Positions 36,213-45,795 of a stretch of DNA of 64,000 nucleotides are shown here, one piece after another. A model generated the notes under the pieces. The model had not been told where the DNA came from. It searched no databases and saw only the letters and a program-made list of their open reading frames with translations. The stretch is taken from positions 2,170,001 to 2,234,000 of the forward strand of contig JAUKTV010000005.1 of NCBI GenBank assembly GCA_030549205.1. The letters run 5' to 3'. This DNA comes from Apiosordaria backusii. Its lineage: Eukaryota > Ascomycota > Sordariomycetes > Sordariales > Lasiosphaeriaceae. Numbering within the stretch: position 1 is the stretch's first letter; every line of letters starts with the position of its first letter. The translations under genes and the position numbers were made by a program.

Positions 36213-38493
36213 ATGTCCGGATACACTAGCACCCGCCGCCGTGCTGCCGGCCTCGGCAGATCTGCTGAGAGCCCAGACATAGGCAAGGTCAAATACTGCC
36301 CAGATATCCAGCTCAACGACGAACACCCATGTGTCCCTTGCCTGCCACCGATCCCAACCTTCAACGCAGCCAACGATGTTTGGCCCAGCTACCCCCGCAC
36401 CATCGAGCAGAATGACTGGGTGCGCAGGATCACTGGCGAGCAACCCCCTACCCGGGTAGGGGAGTCAGCTCAGATGTCTCAAGCTGAACTTGCACGCCTT
36501 TCTTCTCGTCCTTAGTACGTTAAATCTTCTTCTCGCGTTGTTGTTCATCCCTTCGCGGCCCCTGGTTCTCTTTGGGTTCGTACCACTGGATGGTCAGCGT
36601 CTGATATCAACCCCTACCCCTTCAACAGCGCCCTCCGAGCTGGAGACCCCAACGACTTCGCCTCAGTGTGGGAATCAACCGTTATTCCCGCCCTTACCAG
36701 CCTCCTCCAACAATACTGCGACTCTGACTTCGCCGTCGACGTCCACAACTTCCCCGAGCTGTCGACCGACGCCGTCCCCAGGGTGATCTACATCACCCTC
36801 ACCGATTACGTCGACCCCTCCTTCGAAGAAACCATCCGCACCGAGCTCGCCCACGCCGTTCCCTCCCGCTTCAACCCCGTTTACCTCAAGTTCCGTAGAG
36901 GTAGCCCTCAAAGGTCCGGTATCTGGTGGGGTCGGGAAAGAGGGGACCATGACTACATATGTGAGCCTCGCAACATCACTTACCGTCCCGATCCCATCAT
37001 TGGTATCTCAATCGGCCCCGTCCAGGTATCCGATGCTGCGTCGCTAGGGGGATTCATCAAGATAGGCTCAGAGCTTTACGCCATGAGCGCTGCCCACGCC
37101 TTTGAAGACGCAGTCAAAGACGGGCACTCTCGCGTTCGACATCCGGCCAACCCTGATTTTCCGTTGATCACGCCTAGCGACCCTCGAGCGAAGCAGTATA
37201 TCGTTGGGACTGTTGCGATGAAGACTCCATCTGGAACCTTGAGGCCTTCACTTACCTTTGAAGACACAAACTTTGCGCCGGAACTCACCAAAGTTGAGAT
37301 GGACTGGTGTCTCATTGGTCCGGTAGCCAACGGGAAAAATATCATTGCAGTGCCAAGTTTTCGGATGGATCGGTGTATCGCTGTGGAAAACACCGCTGCT
37401 GTCGAGGGTAATACCGAGGTTTATGCCATGGCCAGGACGAGTGGGTACTCGCTGGGTTTTGTGTCTGATGTGCCTGGTTTGCAAAGGATTAGTGGGAACC
37501 TCAGGAGAGAGTGGACTGTCAGGCAGTACTCACCTTTTAAGCATCCAAAGGATGATCGTGCTAGTGCATCTTGGTAAGTCATGTTTGGGCTGTCATCCAC
37601 GTGGTTTGACTGACCCTTTGACAGGCAGACGTTGAAGCAATGGGTCACATCCGGGATAGGGGTGCCCGGAGACTCAGGGGCGTGGTTGATGCGGCGTTCC
37701 GACAATGCTGTCATCGGCCTCATCTGGGGACGTAACCATGACTATGGCGATCCCCTTGAACGAGTCCGCCTTACCTACTTTACCCCTATGGTTGACATCC
37801 TCAAGGATGTGCGTGAAAATGTGCATATCCACACAATGAAGCATCCCATATCACCTCTCGCTAACTCGTTAACAGTACGCTGTAGGGGAAGAGGTCTCAC
37901 TCCCCAACTATTCAGCCCAAGATTTGGCGCACGCTGCAGAAAACCAACGCAACGCAGTGCGACTCGATGTCTCTAGAGACCCATGGACGACGATGGCCTC
38001 AGATGCTATCCAACACCATCGCCACACCCAGGAGGAGGTCATCCAGAATCACTTCGTCAATCCCCGCAATCCGCCCTCTGGTGCAGTGTTTGATCGCCCA
38101 CAGCGTACTGAATCCATATCCAACCCCTTGGAAACTCGGTCTGAGAATGCTGGTCATATCGATGCTTCCGTTCTCGCAGCACGTCAAACAATGCCAGCTC
38201 GTAGCGAAGGATACTGCTCAATCTCGACTTTTCGATCTCAAGACCGATTGCTCCTCGGAATCGGGGAGAATGTCTCGGTGCCCGAACTCTCCAGCTCATC
38301 ATCCATTCACTCGAGTTGTGGCTCTATGGCTGAGCCGTTCGATGTGGTTTCCACAGGAAATGGGGTGCATATTCTCGAAGAAGAGAGCGTGAATGAAGAC
38401 ATCATTGATGTTGAAGAGCCGATCCGTTCCAAAGCCAGTTTTCCTGCTGCAAGAACCCCCGCCTTTCCAAGGTCGAGCTTCGTTCCGCCCTGA
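36213..38493 (+). CDS. Chymotrypsin-fold serine peptidase-like protein, intracellular (4 exons)
   Basis: Model: exons 36213-36455, 36516-37573, 37625-37808 and 37876-38493, 700 residues. Introns: 60 nt (GTAGGG...CCTTAG), 51 nt (GTAAGT, TGACTGAC, ACAG) and 67 nt (GTGCGT, GCTAAC, ACAG). All phases fit. The first intron is the least certain: it is in frame and holds the only stop (TAG at 36513-36515) between the N-terminal segment and the core. A trypsin-like triad is readable: His275 in MSAAHAF, Asp344 in MDWCLIGP and Ser451 in GVPGDSGAW. There is no signal peptide, so it is likely cytosolic or nuclear. The N-terminal ~250 residues contain an aromatic-rich region of unknown fold. The C-terminal ~180 residues are low-complexity and Ser/acidic. 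Substrate unknown. A pseudo-enzyme is unlikely because all three residues are present. Confidence 0.72.
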
Positions 38494-39303
38494 ATGTGGC
38501 AGAACATGAACCGGAGTTCTTGCAAGTTGTCCAATAGGTGTGCCATTCTCCCGAAGATGCCGAGCCACAAGTTTTCCTGGCTAGCCGTCGGATGACCCGG
38601 GTCGGCGATGATGACGAATCCAATATCCCTCCCCAACTGGTGGTGGTTGAGACCAAGTTGTTTGCCTGCAGAGGTAATGATCATGGCGGCGACCAAAACT
38701 GGGCTACCGTGGGTGGTGTGAACGAGGCTTCCATTCTGATCGGGCGACCATGGTGTGGCAGTCATGGTGGTGTCATAACATCTCGAGGCTTGTTTGAGGC
38801 CTGGCTGCCTTTTGATCTTGCAGAATGGCTTCTCCTCGACTGGTGCATGACAAGTGCACGTTCTCGGATCTTTGCATCTTCGCCCCCACAGTCGCCTTGT
38901 GGGTTGACATCATGCACTCTCAGCAACACGATGATTGAGTGCGGGTGAGGCATAAGGCTGGCAGGCTGGCCTTGTGTTCGGTCACCAGGGCCGACAGGCT
39001 GAGGAGGAAGAAGCCGCTTGAAAGGCAGATCGCGCCGAAGGTCCTGATGGTTCGTAAGCAAGGTTCTTCTTGAGGCCCGGGATACCTACCGACCACAACC
39101 AGGCGTCCAATGTTCCCATGGATGGTGGTGTTAGATTAAGTAGTGTGCCTGTTTCGGGATGTCTGCCTCGAACAAGGTCCATATCCACTTTTCATTGGGT
39201 TGCATTAAACGAAAATGCTACAGAACGTCCATCGATCCCCATTTGGAATCCCGTTCTGATTTCTGGAAACCTGGTGAGGTGCATGGGTGGTGGGGTCACA
39301 AAG

Positions 39304-39620
39304 CTATTGTTTGGCTGCATATTTTTGCCATGTGCCATTCATGTAGGCAGCAGTGAAAGAAGAGAACCAATTGGTCCAACCGCCGCCCCTCCTTGGCTGC
39401 TTTAACAAGTGGTTGGTGATGGCCCTCAAACTCCGTGCGGTGACGTCGAGTGTCTGTCCAACAACAAGGTTGGTGGTCTTGAAGATGCAGGGTATCACAG
39501 ACTCACCGAACAAATAATATAAAGGATCCCATGGGTTCTCCTCAATTTCGTGGAGTTTTGGATCCAGGCTGTTGGCGGCACGGCTGGCTCTTAGCCTGTC
39601 AGGGCTGAACGTGATGATGT
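39304..39620 (-). pseudogene. Unresolved coding-like segment (part of a larger or decayed gene)
   Basis: On the minus strand, after an acceptor-like TTGCAG ending at 39621, an open frame reads DIITFSPDRLRASRAANS and later ENPWDPLYYLF. It can run on to a stop at 39304. Alternatively it can splice at GTGAGT (39506) to ACAG (39454), a 53-nt intron, giving TEFEGHHQPLVKAAKEG and HEWHMAKIC. Both readings look protein-like; the second more so. Downstream another stretch (FPEIRTGFQMGIDGRSVAFS) is cut by a single TGA from VDMDLVRGRHPETGTLLNL in the same frame. I could not join all pieces into one intact model. It is either a many-exon gene I have not resolved or a decayed one. No family is assigned. 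Confidence 0.3.
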
Positions 39621-40149
39621 CTGCAAGTCGGTTGTTTGAGGATTAAAAGCTCGATGTCATTTGTCGCCTTGTCTCGTTTGAGAGATGAAAGTTGGGGGCG
39701 CATTCTTCGAGCCCCCCGCCCCGTGGGCACGTTGATGCCTTCGAGGGCTGCAGATTGCGGTCGCCTGGATTCGCTTCAACATGCGACTTGAACCCCGCAA
39801 GGCCCGAAGAACGAGGAACAATCGGTAAACCTGTCAGCCTGTTTCGAATATCAGCACGTCTGACCCGACCCGATACATCTCGGAGTATGGCTCACCGACT
39901 GCAAGGCCTCTCTGACTGACCAGCACAGAAAGCCACTTGTGAGCGTGAGCAAGATGCCTTCTCGAACGAGCAAGCAGTCACTTGAGGCTCTCAGCCATGT
40001 GAAGTGCACGTTTTCGCAAGCTTGTCAGTTTTGGGTTTAGCTCCGAGCGGAAGCTCCCCTCAAGGGGGTTCGTCCGCGCGGGAGCATCCCGCTGCTATGG
40101 AGTTGGACTCATTCATTCGGTATGCTTTAGCCGTCAAGGCGACCACGCC

Positions 40150-40326
40150 TTACCAAAGGTAGCAATAATAAGCCAGTGAACCAATCACGATGACAAAAAA
40201 GATGGTGAGGCAACTAAAACCCGAAACTGGAGATTTCCGGTGCCTGGCCGGTGCCGGAACAAAGATCGAATGGTAAATGGGTTGATCATCATTCGGACAC
40301 AGGGGGGCCAATGATGAGTTTGGCAT
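40150..40326 (-). CDS. Candidate first exon with a membrane segment
   Basis: From an ATG at 40326 on the minus strand, 58 open codons begin MPNSSLAPLCPNDDQPIYHS and contain a strongly hydrophobic segment (LTIFFVIVIGSLAYYCYL). The frame ends at a TAA overlapping a GTAAGG donor-like site, so it could be the N-terminal exon of a membrane protein that continues into the coding-like segments at 38.5-39.7 kb. I could not find a clear acceptor that links them. If not spliced it is a 58-residue single-span protein. Confidence 0.28.
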   Translation of the reverse strand: MPNSSLAPLCPNDDQPIYHSIFVPAPARHRKSPVSGFSCLTIFFVIVIGSLAYYCYLW

Positions 40327-41496
40327 GATGAGAAAGTGTGTCAACATTGAAAAACGCCCCGATAAGCTGCGTGTGGGGGAGACAGTAATCCCACACGCCG
40401 CATATAAGCATCGTTAATAATCCTCAAGCAAGGCACATACATCAGTCACACCGAAAAGGATATTCGAGGAAAGGTTGTCAGGGGGAGCTTTCACCTTCAA
40501 GCCACAACAAGGCGACCAGAGAGGCGAAGCAACTCAAGGGTTGTCGAATTGGAAACCCCGATGTAGGTAGCTATTTCCAACTGCTGACTCCTTTCGGACT
40601 TTATCGACTCCTTTCAGGTGTCACACGTTCACCACCGACTCGGAGTTTTCAACAAGAGGATTATGAGAGCGGTGAGCGGGCAGGTATCGGATTCCGAACA
40701 ACATTTCTGCCAAAAAGTGTCCGACTTTCTATTCTTTGACTGGCGGACGATGAATGGTATGCGAGTCGTCGGTGTCGATTCTGGAAGGAAGTCGGGAACA
40801 GGAAGTTCCATAAGGTAGCCACGTTTTTGCGGCTTTTACAACACCCTTGTCAAGGAAAGATAATGACAGCTGCAAAATATGAACTCAAAAGCGGCGAGTG
40901 GTGGGATGTTATTTAGCATCATCAAAAAAAGGCGCATTCACTTTTTCAAATCAAATTTCAAATGCATTAAACGAGAAGGTCGACGTCGACATGGCCTTCA
41001 GGCCGGCACGACGGGAGTGGCTGTGTGTCCTCGGCTGGTACGGGTTGAGATGGCATGTTGAGAGAAACATGTCATGTCATGTTTGGAAATCTGCATGTGT
41101 TCGACTCCAAGCATGAATGAGCACTGGCCAGAAAGAGCCCTGATCACGATCGGGGGATCTCTGTGCCGCTTACATGCTTATCTGATCGATCTCGGTGTAG
41201 CTTGCCGAGTATAAGTAGTTGAAAGTGCAAAAGTGAGTATGCTAGCTTCCGTCAAATTCAACAAAAACAAAGCACATGACAGCTCGAGGAACAAGGAAAT
41301 ATCGTTGTGTTGAACGACTTTGATATGTGTGCTGGAGTTCAACGGACCCTGTGCTTGCTGGGGTGTAATGGACGACCTCAAAAATACCATGTATGTGTAT
41401 CAAGCAAGTTCGGTAGCTTCAGCTCTGCTCCTGGGGATATAAGTGTAAAAGAAAGTGAGAGTTTGCACCTGGGGACGCCCGGAGAAGGGGTGGAAT

Positions 41497-41609
41497 GGCA
41501 CAGTGGTTTGGGGAGACGTCCTACAAACGACCAGCGCCATACCCACCTAACAGACATGTAGGCACGTTCGTTGTGTCGAAACCCACGGGTTCGATTCTAC
41601 GGAGTGCCG
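41497..41609 (+). tRNA. Possible degenerate tRNA-like Pol III element
   Basis: An A-box match (TGGCACAGTGG from 41496) and a B-box match (GGTTCGATTC from 41588) are followed within a few bases by TTTT and TTTTT runs that suit Pol III termination. GGCAC at the 5' end can pair with GTGCC at the 3' end. Against a functional tRNA: only five acceptor pairs form, the T-stem does not pair, and the box spacing is long (about 80 nt between boxes), so an intron would be required. It could be a tRNA-derived relic or SINE fragment. No anticodon is called. Confidence 0.25.
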
Positions 41610-42082
41610 AAGTCTTTTGCACTTTTTGACAAGCTAGATCGATTTTTTATCGATCTCGAGGTGACATGTTTCATCCGTTGAACCATTGGATCATGTTAGA
41701 TAAGATAATCGACCCACCATATGGCTGAAGAGTATCTACTGTTCAAGCTATACCACAGTTAAAAGTAAACAACATCCTTATTCCTCTCTTCTACAAGTAT
41801 CGACTCAACAAAGAACAAACAAAGACCTTCTTCCCGATCCCCATCACAAACCTATTGTCTCCAACTCATCACCATCCCTCCATCCATCTTTTTCACCACC
41901 GCCCTCCCTCCCCAAATCCAATCCCAAAAATCATCATCAAACAATCATCTCATCTCAACCCCAGTCTCCCCTTGAAAACTAAACTTACAGGTAAGTTTCA
42001 TTCTTTCAAGTCAGAGACACACACACACCAACCTCCCCAACCTTTTTCAACCACCCAACCTACCCACCCCCCTTCTCACAAA

Positions 42083-42316
42083 ATGCCCATCCAGATCGTC
42101 ACCCGGTCCAGGTGGGCCACCCACTGGCAGTGCTGCAACTGCCTGAAAGAGCTCTCCTACGCCGAGCACCCCCACCGGTGCCCCTCCTACGGGTGCCGCC
42201 ACCGGGGCTGCAACGACTGCGAGATGTGGGACCGGTACTTCTCGTTCACCTTTTCTTTCAACACCGACACGGGTGAGGTTGAGATCCTATCTTCGACTCA
42301 CACTCCCCGTAGGTAG
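42083..42316 (+). CDS. Small Cys/His-rich (zinc-finger-like) protein, 77 residues
   Basis: The reading frame is open from 41855, but the upstream part is a Pro/His/Ser-rich leader. The ATG at 42083 (CACAAAATGCC) has the proper context and starts MPIQIVTRSRWATHW. Metal-binding pattern: CCNC, then H-x-H-x-C in AEHPHRCPSYGC, then CRHRGCNDC, giving at least six cysteines and several histidines in about 40 residues. Short proteins of this W..C..C..H..C..C.H..C..C type are widespread in filamentous ascomycetes and uncharacterised. Zinc binding is inference. A GTAGGT at the stop could be a donor for an alternative C-terminus. The leader before the ATG is C/A-rich, typical for fungi. Confidence 0.68.
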   Translation: MPIQIVTRSRWATHWQCCNCLKELSYAEHPHRCPSYGCRHRGCNDCEMWDRYFSFTFSFNTDTGEVEILSSTHTPRR

Positions 42317-42364
42317 GTTCCATAGGTACTTCTTTCTTTTAGGTGGGATGGGGTAGGGGACAAT

Positions 42365-42383
42365 GTGTGTGTGTGTGTGTGTG
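42365..42383. repeat. (GT)n microsatellite
   Basis: An uninterrupted GT run of about nine units lies 3' of the small Cys/His protein gene. Confidence 0.85.
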
Positions 42384-42994
42384 GTTGAGATGAACAATTA
42401 TTACTAGATAACAAAAATATAATAAAAACACTGGTTGTTTTTGATCAAACTTTTCAAAAAGTTCCAAGCTATCTTTCTCTTTGTTCCATGTGAGGTGAAT
42501 TTATTGTTTCCATGTCACGTCTTTGTCACTTTTTGCAGATCAACAAGAAGTCTGGCAGTTACTGCTTTCAAGTTTTGTATTCTTGTTTGTAAGCTATTCC
42601 TATTTTTTCCCCACAGGTACACAAAAGTTGTTGAAAAATGAAGTCTCGCCGAAGCAAGATAATAACCAACGTAAAGCTCTCTGTAAGAACATGAAAAAAG
42701 AGAATCGTTCATAAAGTCGTAACGTAAAATTGGTGCTGTGCACACTCACTTTCCTCAAAAAATCAAGGCAAAGAGGGACCGGTAGCATGTGAAAGCAAAA
42801 AGACCACACACACTCAAACACCAAAAATGGGAACCGCCAATATTACTCACGGTTGCCTTTGAAAACAACAAGTGGCTGGACCTCGCCCGGCCAAGAACAA
42901 TCAATAAAATATCCTCTCCATTATCTTCACTACTCTCTTCTCGCTCTCTCCAGCTCTCCCCTCGCTCCACCCCAACATCTCCCAACTATCATTC

Positions 42995-43135
42995 ATGTAC
43001 TGTCACTCCCGTTGCCCAGATGACGGGTGGTCCTTCGCTCCTGAATCGGCCCAAAAAAGGTCACTTCGCCTCGGCGACCTGACATATGCCCGAGAAGGGA
43101 CTGGCAAAGTTGTGTCAGCAGCGGAGGGAGGCTAG
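42995..43135 (+). CDS. Weak candidate microprotein, 46 residues
   Basis: An ATG follows a pyrimidine-rich, CAAC-containing leader that resembles a fungal core promoter and transcription start. The frame begins MYCHSRCPDDGW and ends SAAEGG. It is short and unrecognised and could easily be chance. Confidence 0.18.
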   Translation: MYCHSRCPDDGWSFAPESAQKRSLRLGDLTYAREGTGKVVSAAEGG

Positions 43136-43486
43136 CAATGGAGCAACCGCGCTCAAGCTATGTCACTGTCGCGTCGCCGGTTGAATTCAGCTGGTAGGTC
43201 GAATTGTCGAAGCGGTTCAAGGAATGCAACCCGACTTCCCGCGAAAGTCAAGCAAGTCGCTCAGTTTCTACTGCCACCTTTTGAAAGCCGTCTTGCACAT
43301 GGCCGCGGCTCGGCACTGCTGTTACAAGATGATCAAGCCCTGGTGTTGTCTGGAGACACTGTGGTCATCGACTCGAAGATGGATCCGTAATTGGGATCGA
43401 GTTCTCGTTCTTCTCACCGGCTGGGCATTGGGAGTGTCGTTGATAGTTGGTAGATGTCAAATCGCAGGTGTATTGAATACCAGTCC

Positions 43487-45795
43487 TCAAGCAGTGATGG
43501 CAGCAGCATCAGGAAGCTCTCCCATCTCAACGCTCTCAACCGGGGTCATTGGCGTCACCTTTGCCTCTGTGTCATACTCTGGGGCAACGCTGAACTCATG
43601 AGTCGAAGCATTGTATCGCAACCATTTGTTACTCGTGGCAATCTTGTGTCCCAACCACAACACGCGCTCTTTGCGCTCCTCTGCCATGGAAGCAACCTCA
43701 AAATACTTCTCGTCATCGTCAATCTTCTCGTTCGAAAAGCAATCGCTGGGAGACACTCTGTCCGCCCAAGCAAGCCCCCTCATGGCATAGTCCTCGGGCA
43801 ATGGTCTTTGAGACTCGGATCTGGGCAGAGCGCTTCCTTCAATGCGACTATAGTTCTTGAAAAAGCCAAGCAATGTATTCATCATCGACGCAGTCCGCTT
43901 CCAAGAAAATTCCGGTGCTACATAACGAATAGCTTCTGGGTAGAACGTAAGATGGTAGACAAAAACGAGAGTAACGTGAAGAAATGGAAGAACGTTGGGG
44001 TCACCATCCCGGCGTGAGACAATGTCGTAAGTCCTAGAAAAGAGCTTGAGGGCGCTGCCGAGCTCTTCAGGAGCAGGGGAATCAATCCCGCTTCCCTGCA
44101 TTGGCTGATCTTGGGCTTCATCATCGGCGGAGGGGCTCTGCTTCGTTGCTTTCGCGATTGGGTTGGCTTCGTTACCATAGCCTACCAAATTGCAGCAGTT
44201 TGAAATTCCCATGTGATATCCGGCCTCGAGCCACTTGCGACTGGAACGAGTGATTTGGCTGTCGAGAGACTGAAGGAAGTCATCCATGGTTGAATGCAGC
44301 TTTTCCATCTGCTTGCCGCTGAACATGATGGCATGGACCTTGACGAAGGCGAACTCGGCAACCGAGAGCCTGGATTGCTGCTGATTGGGAGTCGGAGCCA
44401 TGATCGGGTCGAACAGAGTCATGATACTCTCGCGAGCAGAGCCGAAGGGAATCGGGACACAAAGGGACTTGGTGTAGTAGTAGAGTTGCTGAAGCGCATT
44501 GGGACGGGCCAGAATGGCCAAATGGTGATACAGCCGCCCAGTAGTTGGAGCCTTGTCAGAGGCCTTGGAGTACCAATGACGGCTCACAGCAGTCCAGGTT
44601 TCTCTGTCCCGAATATCGTCGTCCTCGATGGCCATCCTGTAACGCCCGAGATCACCCAGACACTCGATCCAAGTATCTTCGAATGCCGGAACAGTTTCGT
44701 AAAGAAGAGCCATCATTGAGTACGCGAGGTAGATGAACATGAGCATGTGTTCCAGGCTCGCTGGGAGTCGGTGCCTGAGGAGCTCGAGGAATGAATGAAT
44801 ACCGTGCCGCCACATGCGTGCTGGCATGGCGTACTTGGAGGCTAATCTTCGCAGGGCAGGGCTCGCAGAAGGGTGTTGAGAGGCGAGAAAGAAATCGTGA
44901 TGTTCATGGAGCAGAGTCCTGTGGAGAGCTATCAAGGCTTGCCACTGCTCATTGTTGAGCTTGTTTGTGGGATCATTTTGTGAGTTTTGGGCGTTGTCAA
45001 CCTCTATACATTTGCTCTCCACCATGACCAGACCAGCGTAGATGCCTTTCACCTCGGCAACGAGCTGATCCTGGGAAATGGGTCGAGTCTCAGGCTGCTT
45101 GATGAGTTCAGTCGGGTCATTTTCTTCTACGTGAGTGGAGCTTCGAGATGTAGAAGCAGGTGGTCGACGGTGGGGCTGCTTGGAGGTTGGTGTCGATGAA
45201 ATCCGCGAAGCAACATTAGCCTTATCATAAGGACGCTGGGACGCTGTTGTGTCGGCATCGGGTGTCCACAGAGTGCCCTTGACAGGGGGTCGCCGGTCAG
45301 ACTCTGCTCGAGCCTTGGATTTCTTTGGGGGGGAGGGACTCCGGGATCTTGACGGCTCTCTCTTTGAACTTGGAGTCGACCTCCGGCTAGGTCGTTCCGG
45401 GGGCGTACCAGAGTCTTCTATGGGCTTTTGATTGGGTAACTGTGTGGGGGATCCCATGGCCTTTGCATCTTTTGAACCGGCATCCAAGTTGCGTGCAGTA
45501 GGTTTATTCGTGTCTCTGGTTTGTGTGAGTTTCTGGATGTTTGAAAAAGACCAAAAAGCAGCGAGGGCTGTGGAGGTACAAACCGTTCACCTGAGGTGGC
45601 ATCTTTCCACTTGTCTAGTATCCATTCCTTCTTTTCCTCCTCGCTGGTCTTTTGATTAAGCAACTCAATGTGGGCTTCCCAGTAATGTTTATCGAATGTG
45701 CCTTGGGCATGTTGTAGATCCTGGCTGCAGTCGGGGCACTTGATTTTTTTTGCCGATCGCCGAAGATGCTCGTTCCACTTCTTGGTGAAATCCAT
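43487..45795 (-). CDS. Est1/SMG7-like protein with N-terminal C2H2 finger
   Basis: Model: exons 45795-45584 and 45515-43487 on the minus strand, 746 residues. The 68-nt intron (GTTTGT...ACCAG) joins in phase. Seen: an N-terminal zinc-finger pattern, C20-x2-C23-x13-H37-x4-H42 (CPDCSQD...FDKHYWEAH). Residues about 90-200 are a disordered SR/Pro-rich region (SRSRSPSPPKKSKARA). The helical core from about 220 carries the Est1 DNA/RNA-binding signature GRLYHHLAILARPNALQQLY followed by YYTKSL and PFGSARESI (about 395-435). Family knowledge: Est1/Ebs1/SMG5-7 proteins have a 14-3-3-like/TPR fold and act in telomerase recruitment or nonsense-mediated decay. Which role applies here cannot be told. A PIN domain, as in SMG6, is not present. 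The conserved core and in-phase intron make the gene secure. Confidence 0.85.

Larger units (their letters stand above)
38494..42082. other. 3.6-kb region with unresolved minus-strand coding-like segments
   Basis: Contains the candidate segments at 39304-39620 and 40150-40326 and the tRNA-like element at 41497-41609, listed separately. Further protein-like stretches appear on the minus strand in changing frames between 38.5 and 39.3 kb, including a hydrophobic TM-like run near 39.0 kb. No single continuous gene model could be assembled. Confidence 0.35.
42317..43486. other. Intergenic with a (GT)n microsatellite and a tiny ORF
   Basis: Holds a GT-dinucleotide run (42365-42383), a pyrimidine-rich promoter-like stretch near 42915-42975 and a 46-codon plus-strand frame (42995-43135). 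The last part is the 3' flank of the Est1-like gene. No larger gene is seen. Confidence 0.4.
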
